DNA of 64,000 nt. Origin: a bacterium (GTDB lineage: Bacteria; Gemmatimonadota; Gemmatimonadetes; Longimicrobiales; RSA9). The notes beneath the pieces were generated by a model. The model searched no databases. It worked only from the letters and a program-made list of their open reading frames with translations, and was not told the DNA's origin. Position numbers and translations under genes: made by a program. This document shows, piece after piece, positions 35,283 to 43,619 of this stretch. The stretch lies in assembly GCA_003242735.1 (NCBI GenBank), contig QGVH01000010.1:1-64000 (forward strand), given 5' to 3'. Numbering within the stretch: position 1 is the first letter of the stretch; each line of letters begins with the position of its first letter.

Positions 35283-36083
35283 CTATCCTTCGATCACGAT
35301 GGCCACCCCGTCCGGCCGCCGCACCAGGCGCGGCAGGATCGGTGTGACCACGCAGCGGCGGAACGCGTTCAGCGCCTCCGCGACGCTGGCGAACGGTGTC
35401 AGCGATTCCAGCGTGTGCACGGTCGGGAAGACCATGGGCAGCCGGCCCGCGCGGAAACGCTCCAGCGCGTCGGCCGGCCGGAGCCAGAGCGCATCCGTCA
35501 TCTCCCGCTCGTCCACGCTCGCTTCGGCGCCGGCCGGCAAGGGCGCCAGGAAGAAGCGCGTGTCGTAGCGTCGGGGCTCCGCCACCGGCGTGATCCAGTG
35601 CGCGCAGTAGACGATGTCCTCTGCCGCGATGCGCAGCCCCAGCGCGGCGAGCACATCGGCCAGCGTCGCCCGGTCCTCCAGCAGCGCAGCGCGCCAGCGC
35701 GCGACCTCGGGCGCGCGCGCGTCCGGCGCCGGCCGACCCGCTACATCCCGCGCGAGCAGCACGCCGGTCTCCTCGAAGACCTCGCGGACCGCCGCGGTGA
35801 TGTACGACGCATCCGGCTCCGCGTCCGGTTCCCGGCCAACCACCCGCGCGAGCGCGGCGGGCGACGCATCGGCCGCGTCCACCCTGCCGCCGGGGAACAC
35901 GTACGCGCCGGGAACGAACCCGCTCGAGCGGTGACGCCGCAGCAGCAGCACCTCCGGCCCCGCGGAACCGTCGCGCAGCAGCACCGCCGTCGCCGCGGGT
36001 CGTGCCTCGGCCGGCGGATCCGGCGGCGCGTCGATCCGCTCGGCGAAGCCGGGCGGCAGCCGCTCGAAGGGGATCACCTGCAA
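35283..36083 (-). CDS. NUDIX hydrolase (NUDT7/NUDT19-like)
   Basis: The 266-residue NUDIX fold protein has [19 protein letters not shown] near the start of the domain and [15 protein letters not shown] as the catalytic helix, with the usual extra residues between them seen in CoA-diphosphatase and NUDT19-like proteins. [13 protein letters not shown] and [13 protein letters not shown] are further matches. The substrate is probably CoA or an acyl-CoA, by family. The start is likely TTG or the following GTG. It lies 28 bases before the MoxR gene and 26 bases after the M50 gene, so all may be co-transcribed. Confidence 0.85.
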   Translation of the reverse strand: MQVIPFERLPPGFAERIDAPPDPPAEARPAATAVLLRDGSAGPEVLLLRRHRSSGFVPGAYVFPGGRVDAADASPAALARVVGREPDAEPDASYITAAVREVFEETGVLLARDVAGRPAPDARAPEVARWRAALLEDRATLADVLAALGLRIAAEDIVYCAHWITPVAEPRRYDTRFFLAPLPAGAEASVDEREMTDALWLRPADALERFRAGRLPMVFPTVHTLESLTPFASVAEALNAFRRCVVTPILPRLVRRPDGVAIVIEG

Positions 36084-36108
36084 GGGGTCTTTCGTTCCGT
36101 TCAGTCGT

Positions 36109-37254
36109 TCACGGAGAACGCCGCGCGGGCCGCTCCATGCCGAGCTGCCGCACCCGGTCCAGCCAGGCCGCCACGTCCGTGGCCGTGATGATGCCCTCGA
36201 GCCGGCCGTCCCGCGTGACCAGGACCCGCCGCAGACCCGAGGCCTCCATCTTCTCCAGCACGCTGGTCATGCGCTCTTCCGGCCGCACGGTCACGCCATC
36301 TTGCGCCGGCGCCATGATCGAGCCGACGGTCCGCACCGGCCACTCCTCCCGCGGCAGCTCCTTGACCTGGTTGATCGTCACGATGCCGACCGGGTACCCG
36401 TCGTCCACCACCGGGAACGCCTGGTACCGGCGGCGCATGAAGTAGTCGTCCACCAGCTCCTGCACCGTCAGGTGCGACGGCACCGTCTCCGGGTTGCGCG
36501 TCATGGTCTCCGCCGCGCGCACGCCCTCCAGCACCATCCGGATGAGGTGCTGCTCGTAGCTCGTGATCGCGGCGTTGCGCAGGAACCAGCCGATGAAGAC
36601 CAGCCACAGCCCGCCCAGCACATTCCCCGCGAACGCCTGGAGGATGCCCAGGAACACGAGGACGTAACCCAGCCACTTGCCGCCGTTGGACGCGATGCGC
36701 GTGGCCCTGGTCACGTCGCCCGTGATCTTCCAGACGAGCGAGCGGAACAGCCGGCCGCCGTCCAGCGGGAAGCCCGGCAGCAGGTTGAACACGGCGAGGG
36801 CGATGTTGAGCATGCCGAGGTAGCCGGCGACGCCCGTCACCGCGACGCTCCAGTCCGCGCGCCTGCCCACCCACCACACCAGCCCGAACAACAGGCCGAT
36901 CACGATGCTCGAGACCGGCCCCACCACCGCGATGTAGAACTCGTCGCCCGGCTCCTCCGCCTCCAGCCGCGTCCGCGCCATCCCGCCGAAGATGAAGAGC
37001 GTGATGCCCTCGACAGGGATGCCCTTGCTCCGCGCGACCACCGAGTGCGACAGCTCGTGGGCGAGCAGCGAGGCGAAGAACAGCAGCGTCCCCGCCACGC
37101 CCATCGCGATGTACGTCGCCGCGCCCAGTCCTGGGAAGCTCGTCGGGAATATGCCGAACGAGAAGCTCCAGAGGATCAGGGCGAAGATGATGAACCACGA
37201 GAAATCGATGCGGATCTCGAAGCCGAGGACCGAACCGAGCCGGAAGTCGCCCAT
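36109..37254 (-). CDS. Site-2-protease-like M50 metallopeptidase with CBS pair
   Basis: The 381-residue polytopic membrane protein has the zinc-binding HELSH (66-70) in the second hydrophobic region and the third-ligand motif NLLPGFPLDGG (about 159-169). At least five membrane segments are seen before residue 230. Two CBS domains (about 255-370) form the C-terminus, a known architecture that may sense nucleotides to control intramembrane proteolysis. Family members cleave anti-sigma factors or membrane-bound regulators; no sigma/anti-sigma pair lies nearby. AAGGGAAAGCG precedes the ATG. Confidence 0.92.
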   Translation of the reverse strand: MGDFRLGSVLGFEIRIDFSWFIIFALILWSFSFGIFPTSFPGLGAATYIAMGVAGTLLFFASLLAHELSHSVVARSKGIPVEGITLFIFGGMARTRLEAEEPGDEFYIAVVGPVSSIVIGLLFGLVWWVGRRADWSVAVTGVAGYLGMLNIALAVFNLLPGFPLDGGRLFRSLVWKITGDVTRATRIASNGGKWLGYVLVFLGILQAFAGNVLGGLWLVFIGWFLRNAAITSYEQHLIRMVLEGVRAAETMTRNPETVPSHLTVQELVDDYFMRRRYQAFPVVDDGYPVGIVTINQVKELPREEWPVRTVGSIMAPAQDGVTVRPEERMTSVLEKMEASGLRRVLVTRDGRLEGIITATDVAAWLDRVRQLGMERPARRSP

Positions 37255-37457
37255 CTCGCTTTCCCTTTCGCCGGATGCGCGCCCGCCCCGCCCCGCGGCT
37301 CACGGCACTGGCACCGGCCCGGTCGCTCGGGCGCCCCGCCCGGCCGCAGCCGGCCTGCGGCGGCGCCACCGCTCACGTCCGGGCAAGCCGCGTTCCAGCC
37401 GCCTCCGTAGGGCCGCGGGCCGAGACGCCGCCCTCGGCGCCGTGCCGCTCCTGCCCC

Positions 37458-38294
37458 TCACTCCTCCCGCAGCGCCAGCCGCGTCCGCGAGCGCGAGCGC
37501 ACGGCGATCCCATGGAAGTCCATCGCCGGCAGCTCCATCGTGCCGGACAACACGCCATCCTCCTCGCGCGCGACCAGCAGCCGTCGCTCCGGGTCCCACA
37601 GCACCGTGCCGTTCGATTCGCCGGTCAGGCGCTGCCGGATCTCGATACCCTGGGTCACGCCGTGCACATCCAGCGTAACGTTGCTGCGCGTGCGGATCAC
37701 GCGCAGCGTGCGCCCCGCCACCGCCGTGTCCCCCGCCCACGTGGATGTGACCACCGCCTCGAACAGCGAGCTCAGCCCCTCGCTCTCCTCCGCCACCCTC
37801 ACCGTGTCCACCCACGTCGCGCCCGGCTGGACCACCCGCCCCGGCAGCCGCACGAACAGCGCCCGCGCCATCGACGAGGGGCCGCCCAACACCTCGCGCA
37901 TCGATGCCGAGAGCTGCGGCGCCTCCACCACCTCCACACGCCCGCGGCCGTCCACGCCCACCACCAGCGGCCCCTCGATCCCGCTCTCGTCCGCAGCGAC
38001 CCGGCCGTTCGGGCTCACGAACACGCCCTCGAAATCCGTCCAGCGCGCCGTCGCCCGCAGCCGGCCCGCCGCCGACTCGAACGCCAGCTCGACCGTCCCC
38101 CGCGCCGCGAGGTCCACCGACGCGACATCCATCTCCATGCGCGTCGTGTCGCTGTACGTGTAAACCGCCGGGTTGACCGCCGGCACCGCGTACGCCAGCG
38201 CGCCGTTCCCCGCACGCACACCGCCCCGGGACGCGCAGCCCGCCAGCACGAACGGAACCGCACCCGCCACCAGCAGCAGGCGCCATTTCGTCAT
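37458..38294 (-). CDS. Putative lipoprotein of unknown function
   Basis: The 278-residue protein has a lipoprotein signal (MTKWRLLLVAGAVPFVLAGC, lipobox LAGC). The mature part is predicted beta-rich, with repeated phrases of Val, Thr and Asp alternation (such as TYSDTTRMEMDVASVDLA and TRSNVTLDVHGVTQGIEIR) that recall outer-membrane or periplasmic beta-sandwich proteins. I recognise no family. GGGAGAATCACA precedes the ATG. It is divergent from the broken amidohydrolase. Confidence 0.75.
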   Translation of the reverse strand: MTKWRLLLVAGAVPFVLAGCASRGGVRAGNGALAYAVPAVNPAVYTYSDTTRMEMDVASVDLAARGTVELAFESAAGRLRATARWTDFEGVFVSPNGRVAADESGIEGPLVVGVDGRGRVEVVEAPQLSASMREVLGGPSSMARALFVRLPGRVVQPGATWVDTVRVAEESEGLSSLFEAVVTSTWAGDTAVAGRTLRVIRTRSNVTLDVHGVTQGIEIRQRLTGESNGTVLWDPERRLLVAREEDGVLSGTMELPAMDFHGIAVRSRSRTRLALREE

Positions 38295-39395
38295 TGTGAT
38301 TCTCCCTTCCCGGCAGCGGACGCGCCCCCACGGCAACGCCGCCCGCCGGGCCACAGGGCCGTCGGCCGCATCATCGCCCGGCCCGCGGGTTGACGCAAGG
38401 GTTCGGCGCCGTTCGATGCGCAACGCCGCCCACCCTCGCGCCCCCGCCTCCCCCGCACTATCCTGCCACCGGAACACACGCCACGCTCACGGAGACGCCG
38501 CCATGCCCAGCGCCGATCGCATCCGGTCCGCCGCCCCGCGCGCGAACCCCGAGCGCTTCTACCGCTCCTACCTGTGCTCCGGCGTCACCGCCACGTTCGA
38601 CGTGGGCGGCTACCCGTGGACCTGGGACCTGCGCGCCGACGCCGAGCGCAGCACCCTCGCGCCGCACGTTTCCGCCGCGGGCCCGCTGCTCTCGACCCAC
38701 GACCACTGGCTCAACCTGCCGGCCGAGCGGCAGTTCATCCACATCCACGACGAGGCGTCCGTCCGAGCCGGCGCCCGCTTCCTTGCCGCGCACGATGCCG
38801 ACGCGTTCAAGGTCTGGTTCCTGATCGACCGCAACGCGCCGGACACCGCGATCGCGCGCACGCTCATCCGCACAGCCGGCGAGGAGGCCGCGCGGGCAGG
38901 GAAGCCGCTGATCGTCCACGCGACGGGGCTGTGGCAGGCCAAGCTCGCCCTCGAGGCCGGCGCGAAACTGCTGGTGCACAGCGTCGAGGACGCCGACGTG
39001 GACGACGAGTTCATCCGGCTCGCGCTCCGCAACGGCACCGTGTACACCCCCACGCTCGTGGTGTACCAGGGCTACCAGCAGCTCCGCGCGCGCAGCTTCG
39101 ACGCCTCGCGTTACGAACTGGCGTGCGTGGATCTGGTGACCCGCGCCAAAGCGTTGCTCACCGACTCGCTGTCCGGCCGCCCGGATGCGGCGACGCTCGC
39201 GCGCATGGAAGCGCTCGGCCGCCAGCGCTATCGTCAGATGCTACGCAACGTGAGGCGGCTGCACGACGCCGGCGTGCCCATCGCCGTGGGCACCGATGCC
39301 GGCAACCCGCTCACGCTGCACGGGCCGTCGGTCCGGAATTATTGCCTTGCTGCACTCGATTCTGGTGTGCTTGCGTTGTCCGGTAGATTGTAATC

Positions 39396-39467
39396 ATGAA
39401 CGACTGGACGCTGCCGAGTCTGCTGGACGAGTTCCGCTCTGAGTCCGCGTGCCGGGCCTGGCTCGAG
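39396..39467 (+). pseudogene. IS1595-like transposase N-terminal fragment
   Basis: The frame opens with an ATG and reads MNDWTLPSLLDEFRSESACR then AWLE, like the helical N-terminus of IS1595 transposases (a LEEF..EEACR.YLE pattern), and then loses similarity. The zinc-binding and DDE parts are absent. The assignment is by recall of the pattern and needs a database search. Confidence 0.45.
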
Positions 39468-39474
39468 GTGCCTA

Positions 39475-39600
39475 CTGGCCGTGAAGTACGGCTCTGCGGC
39501 CACGATCGTGGACGCTGCCTGTTCCAGCCAGGAGTGCAGCGCATGCGGCTACATCGACGCCCGGAACCGGGACGGCGACGTTCGCCGTCTACCGGATCCG
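39475..39600 (+). pseudogene. TnpB (IS200/IS605 OrfB) zinc-ribbon fragment
   Basis: In the first frame the segment reads LAVKYGSAATIVDAACSSQE then CSACGYIDARNRDGD, very close to the TnpB C-terminal zinc ribbon (YTSQTCSxCGxxDxxNR). The second Cys pair (FxCxxCG) is degraded to RRLPDPG. RuvC motifs are absent, so this is only a scrap, out of frame with the upstream transposase fragment. Confidence 0.65.
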
Positions 39601-39623
39601 GGTTGGTCACGAAGACAGGAGTT

Positions 39624-39653
39624 CCCCAGGAGGCGGCGCGCCGCTTCTTGGGG
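39624..39653 (+). other. Perfectly paired 15-base RNA hairpin (possible TnpB guide-RNA remnant)
   Basis: Bases 39624-39638 pair completely with 39639-39653 if G-U pairs are counted (CCCCAGGAGGCGGCG with CGCCGCTTCTTGGGG). It lies just beyond the TnpB zinc-ribbon fragment, where IS200/IS605 elements carry their reRNA/omega-RNA structure. A second short stem (CCGGTC/GACCGG) follows at about 39662-39675. With no loop bases it may also be a cruciform-like palindrome of other origin. Confidence 0.35.
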
Positions 39654-40086
39654 CGACATCCCCGGTCGAGACCGGAGAGATCCGGGCCCGAGGGAGGCCG
39701 CCGATTCGGGGTGAACCAATGCGTACTTCAAGGATTGGTACGCTTCGGTGACTTCGGTGTTGCCAACAAACTCCGCGCTACTTCACGGTGCAGCAAAGCA
39801 ATAATCCCCCGTCGGTCTACCTCGAGATGGAAGCGCTGCAGGAGGCAGGGCTCACGCCGCTCGAGGTCCTGACCGCCGCCACGCGCAACGGCGCCCTCGC
39901 CATGGGCCGGCTCGACGACTTCGGCACCGTCGAACGAGGCAAGATCGCGGATCTTGTGGTGCTGGATGCGGACCCGACGGCGGACATCCGCAACGTGCGG
40001 CGCGTGGCGCTCGTCGTCCGCGGAGGCGAGGTGTGGACGCGGAAGGAGCTCGGGTACGGGGCCGCGACACAGGCGGCCCGTCCGGC

Positions 40087-40530
40087 TCAGTGATACGCGT
40101 GCGAGTACTGGAGCGAGGCGTTCCGCAGGGTCGCTTCCTGGTCGTACACGACGTCCCGGTCCAGGAACACCCGCATGCGGACGTCGGCATCCTGTTCCGT
40201 GTCCGGGTTGGTGACGCGGAACAGGATGCGGTACGTCGGCGCGAGAGGGACCGTGCGCTGGTACGGCAGTTCGACCTCCGCCGTGTCGGCCTCGATGATG
40301 GAGAGCACGTACTCGGCCGCTTCCTCGTCGAAGACGACGCCCCAGACCTTCGACGTGATCACCACCAGCGGCACAGGGCTCTCGCCCGTCACCTCGAGCG
40401 TCGCCTCCTTGGCACGCCTGGGCTCCTCGGGGTCCGAGAGGAGATCACAGGCCGCTGCGAGGGACGTGAAGACGGTCGCTGCAGCGGCTACGGTGAACCC
40501 GCGCCAGCCCGCTCGAGTAGACCAACGCAT
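40087..40530 (-). CDS. Putative lipoprotein, unknown function
   Basis: The 147-residue protein begins MRWSTRAGWRGFTVAAAATV and has a hydrophobic signal ending AAACDLL, compatible with a lipoprotein (Cys28). The mature part alternates beta strands (TLEVTGESPVPLVVITSKVWGV, PTYRILFRVTN). It may be a small periplasmic beta-sandwich. No family recognised. The C-terminus runs into the opposite-strand amidohydrolase relic by seven bases. Confidence 0.7.
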   Translation of the reverse strand: MRWSTRAGWRGFTVAAAATVFTSLAAACDLLSDPEEPRRAKEATLEVTGESPVPLVVITSKVWGVVFDEEAAEYVLSIIEADTAEVELPYQRTVPLAPTYRILFRVTNPDTEQDADVRMRVFLDRDVVYDQEATLRNASLQYSHAYH

Positions 40531-40739
40531 GGGGACCTCCGATCTGCACGGATCCGCCTCGTTCCGGGGCTTTCGCGGAATCTACACCGGTTCCTCCCCG
40601 CGCGACACCCGGGGTGTTCCGCCCCCGTTCCTGCGGCCGCGGTTGCTGCACCCCGCCTGCGACGGCCGCGCCGGCGCGCTGCGTGGAGCTCCGCTTTGCA
40701 AACGTCCACGACCCTTTCTGACGTAGGGCTGACGTGACC

Positions 40740-41540
40740 ATGTCACAGACGATCATCCAGGTGGATGCGTTCACGGACCGCCCCTTCGCCGGCAACCCGG
40801 CGGCCGTGTGCGTGTTGGCCGCGCCGCGCGACGAACGGTGGATGCGCGACGTCGCCCGCGAGATGAACCTCTCCGAGACCGCGTTCCTCGTGAAGCGCGG
40901 CGACGGCGCCTACGACCTCCGCTGGTTCACCCCCACCGCCGAGGTGGACCTCTGCGGCCACGCCACCCTCGCCAGCGCCCACGTGCTGTGGGAGGACGGG
41001 CACCTCGCGCCGCACGAGACCGCACGCTTCCACACCCGCAGCGGACTGCTCACCGCCACGCGCACGGCGGAGTGGATCGAGCTCGACTTCCCCGCGACGC
41101 CGGCCACGCCCGTGGATCCCCCCGCCGGCCTCGCCTCCGCACTCGGCGCCGAGCCGCTCTGGGTCGGTACGAGCCGCTTCGACCTGCTCGTGCTCCTGCG
41201 CGACGAACGAACCGTCCGCGGGCTGCGACCGGACATCGCGGCGCTCCGGGCGCTGGACGCGCGCGGCATCATCGTGACCGCCCCCGCTTCCGACGAGCAC
41301 GCGGCCTACGACTTCGTCTCCCGCTTCTTCGCGCCCGCAGTGGGCGTGGATGAGGACCCCGTCACCGGCTCGGCACACTGTGCGCTGGGACCGTTCTGGG
41401 CGGAACGCCTGGGCAAGGAGGAGCTGGTGGGGTACCAGGCCTCTGCGCGCGGCGGGTTCGTCAGGGTGCGGCTGCAGGGCGACCGCGTGCTGCTCGGCGG
41501 ACGCGCAGTGACCGTGATGCGGGGAGAGCTGCTGGGTTGA
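40740..41540 (+). CDS. PhzF-family isomerase/epimerase
   Basis: The 266-residue protein has the PhzF double-barrel fold. Catalytic Glu46 (start ATG at 40740) lies in NLSETAFL; FTPTAEVDLCGHATLASAHVLW and DEDPVTGSAHCALGPFW are the hallmark glycine/His stretches. PhzF isomerises DHHA in phenazine synthesis, but most homologues have other unknown substrates, and no phz genes lie nearby. A GTG at 40734 is an alternative start. Confidence 0.92.
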   Translation: MSQTIIQVDAFTDRPFAGNPAAVCVLAAPRDERWMRDVAREMNLSETAFLVKRGDGAYDLRWFTPTAEVDLCGHATLASAHVLWEDGHLAPHETARFHTRSGLLTATRTAEWIELDFPATPATPVDPPAGLASALGAEPLWVGTSRFDLLVLLRDERTVRGLRPDIAALRALDARGIIVTAPASDEHAAYDFVSRFFAPAVGVDEDPVTGSAHCALGPFWAERLGKEELVGYQASARGGFVRVRLQGDRVLLGGRAVTVMRGELLG

Positions 41541-41583
41541 CGGCTCCGGTCCACGGCCCGAGCGCTTTGCCGCAGTCGGTGTG

Positions 41584-42210
41584 TCAGTCCGGACGCTGGC
41601 GACGCGTCACCAGGTTGATCGCGGCGCACTCGCCCTCCATGCCTGGCGGCCGGGCCCACGGATGGTAGTACTCCATCCTCACGATCCCGGCGCCGATCGC
41701 AGGCAGCGTGTCTCCCTTGGGCGGCTTGCCATCCACGAACACCTCGGCGGGGCAGGGCGGGTGCTCTTCCGGCACCTCGAGCTGCAGCACGCGCGCGGTG
41801 TCCACCGGGATCGGCATCACCACCACGTCCGGCTGCGACGTGCCCGCGCCGCGCACCACGTGCATGCGCAAGCCGTCCTCGTACACGATCAGGCCCTGCG
41901 GCAGCGGGAACAGCCGTGTCTTCCCCGGCCCCACATCGCCCACCCGCCTCACCTCCAGGCAGCCTTCCAGGAACACCACGATCGAGTCCGCTCCGTGATT
42001 CACGACCCGGACGAGCCACGGGCGCGGCTCACCCGCGCGCCACAGCATCGGCGGCGGACAGTCCAGTCCCGCGCCGGGCAACCTGGGTGGCGGATTCCGT
42101 GAGCAGCCCGCGGCGAGCAGGGCGACAGCGGCAGCGGCGAGGTGGATGGGCGTCCGTCGCACGGCGGCGATCGGTCTCGGGCCTCTGGCGGCTGGCGGGC
42201 CCGGCCGCAC
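41584..42210 (-). CDS. Putative lipoprotein with TonB-plug-like tail
   Basis: The 208-residue protein has a probable lipobox (ALLAAGCSRN). The C-terminal part VFVDGKPPKGDTLPAIGAGI followed by VRMEYYHPW and CAAINLVTRR resembles the DxxP..I..IEV.....A...YG......VI.ITT pattern of TonB-dependent receptor plug domains, but with too few matches for a firm call. Many Gemmatimonadota genomes encode such small plug-like proteins. The reading frame starts at 42210; a downstream start is possible. Confidence 0.6.
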   Translation of the reverse strand: MRPGPPAARGPRPIAAVRRTPIHLAAAAVALLAAGCSRNPPPRLPGAGLDCPPPMLWRAGEPRPWLVRVVNHGADSIVVFLEGCLEVRRVGDVGPGKTRLFPLPQGLIVYEDGLRMHVVRGAGTSQPDVVVMPIPVDTARVLQLEVPEEHPPCPAEVFVDGKPPKGDTLPAIGAGIVRMEYYHPWARPPGMEGECAAINLVTRRQRPD

Positions 42211-42312
42211 CGCGGCGGGGGCGGCGGTGCGGCCGGGCCACCCCTGTCTACTAACTCTCTAGTATTATCGCCCCGCCGCCGTCGAGCCGGAAGAGACGAG
42301 CCCCCGTGCGAC

Positions 42313-43419
42313 CTAACCCCGCAACAGCCTCACACGACCCGAGCCCGTGTCGATCTCGATGCGGCCGTTCCCATCGCCAATGGTGCCGCGCACCCGGTTG
42401 CGCTGCACCTCCCGGACCTGAACCGGCACGTCCAGCGTGATGCCGCCAGAGCCCGTCTCGATCACGATCTCCGCGCCCAGCGATTCAGGCACGGTGAGCG
42501 TGACGCTCCCCGAGCCGGTATCGATCTCCACGTCGTCCACATCGGACAACAGCCCCAAGTGCACCGAGCCGCTGCCGGTGTCCACCTCGATGCGGCGGGC
42601 GCTCACCTCGGACAGACTCACCGACCCGGAGCCGGTGTCGACCTCCAGCTCGTCCACCTCGATCCCGCGCGCTTCGACGCGGCCCGAGCCCGTGTCCATG
42701 ACGAGCCGCCGGCCGCGCACATCCCCAGCGCGAATGCTCCCCGACCCGGTGTCCAGGATCACCTCTCCTTCCGCGCCACGCAGTTCGATGCCGCCGGAGC
42801 CGGTGTCGAGCCGCAGCCAGCCGCGCGTGCCGCTCGCTTCGATGGACGCGGCCACGACGTCCACGAGCAACTCGCCCTCGACGTTGGAGACCGTCGCGTG
42901 GCCGGCACCGAGGAACACCGCGATGCGCTGCCCCCGCGGCACCAGCACCCGCATGTCCGCGTACGCTTCCAGGCCGCCGCCCGCGCCGGAGATGCGGACC
43001 TGTTCGCCGCGGTCGCGCGCGAACGCCAGGGCGTCTCCACGCCGGTCCCGTGCGCCGGGCATGTCGATCCGGCCGAACGTGCCGTCCGCGCGCACACGCA
43101 CGTTCGTGCGACCCCCTCCGCTCATGCGGGGGTAGACGACGCGGTCGCTCGGGTAGATCACCCGCAACGACTGCCAGCCGCCGATGTCGCCGATGTCCAC
43201 CTCGAGTCGCCCGGCGTCCGCCCCGCCGCGCGTCAGCTCTACCACGACCTCGGAGCCGCTGCCGCCTTCGATGCGCACCTCTCCGGCGAGGTTGTACACG
43301 GCGACGTTGGCGCCGGCGAGGGCGTAGCGTTCGGTCTGCTGGGCCGCGGCCGGAGCGGCTACGGCTGCGGCGAGGATGGCGGCGATGGAAAGGCGGGCGC
43401 CCGGCAGAAGCGCGTGCAT
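42313..43419 (-). CDS. Exported DUF4097-type beta-repeat protein
   Basis: The 368-residue protein has a signal peptide (MHALLPGARLSIAAILAAAV to AAQ). The rest is a beta-solenoid-like DUF4097 domain: about nine short strands of the type IEVDTGSGSVxLxxV, with DTGSGS repeated almost exactly. Such proteins are thought to be adhesins or envelope-stress components; the function is not established. The DNA shows matching short tandem similarity. GGAGG lies eight bases before the chosen ATG. There is no anti-sigma or histidine-kinase gene beside it, unlike in some Firmicutes. Confidence 0.87.
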   Translation of the reverse strand: MHALLPGARLSIAAILAAAVAAPAAAQQTERYALAGANVAVYNLAGEVRIEGGSGSEVVVELTRGGADAGRLEVDIGDIGGWQSLRVIYPSDRVVYPRMSGGGRTNVRVRADGTFGRIDMPGARDRRGDALAFARDRGEQVRISGAGGGLEAYADMRVLVPRGQRIAVFLGAGHATVSNVEGELLVDVVAASIEASGTRGWLRLDTGSGGIELRGAEGEVILDTGSGSIRAGDVRGRRLVMDTGSGRVEARGIEVDELEVDTGSGSVSLSEVSARRIEVDTGSGSVHLGLLSDVDDVEIDTGSGSVTLTVPESLGAEIVIETGSGGITLDVPVQVREVQRNRVRGTIGDGNGRIEIDTGSGRVRLLRG

Positions 43420-43619
43420 GGCATGGCCTCCTGAAAAACCAGGTCGGTCTGGTGTCCGTTGCTGCTCTACGCCCCCGGCGGCACCGCCGGTTTCGCACCC
43501 GTTGCCCGGCGGGGACAGGGCGTGGGCGGGGACGGGGGCGGCGCTGTCTTCCGCGCGTCTTGGATGGCCGATCGCCCTGGAAGGTTGGAAACGCCCGCCG
43601 GCCGGGATCCACGCCGGCC

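Larger units (their letters stand above)
39334..39808 (+). mobile_element. Chimeric insertion element (IS1595-like ends, TnpB fragment inside)
   Basis: The ends form 21-base terminal inverted repeats (39335-39355 against 39788-39808; GGAATTATTGCCTTGCTGCAC with two mismatches). They are flanked by identical nine-base CCGTCGGTC copies (39325-39333 and 39809-39817), a target-site duplication of 8-9 bases. Inside, a short frame from 39396 (MNDWTLPSLLDEF then RSESACRAWLE) resembles the N-terminus of IS1595-family transposases, which make 8-base duplications. The frame then switches to a TnpB-type zinc-ribbon fragment. At 475 bases it encodes no complete transposase, so it is non-autonomous or dead. 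Confidence 0.75.
38503..40093 (+). pseudogene. Amidohydrolase interrupted by an insertion element
   Basis: The gene reads from 38503 to 39333 as amidohydrolase family sequence (ANPERFYRSYLCSGVT, GPLLSTHDHWLNLP, LVHSVEDADVDDEFIRL and GTDAGNPLTLHGPSV) and resumes at 39818 with YLEMEALQEAGLTPLEV and the ending GKIADLVVLDADPTADI. Removing 39334-39817 joins HGPSV to YLEMEA in frame, so one insertion broke an otherwise intact stretch. The N-terminal ~100 residues with the usual HxH metal site and VIDG strand are also missing, so the gene was probably already truncated. The 5' part could still be translated to a stop at 39391-39393 but would lack the C-terminal barrel strands. Convergent 7-base overlap with the next gene. 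Confidence 0.85.
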
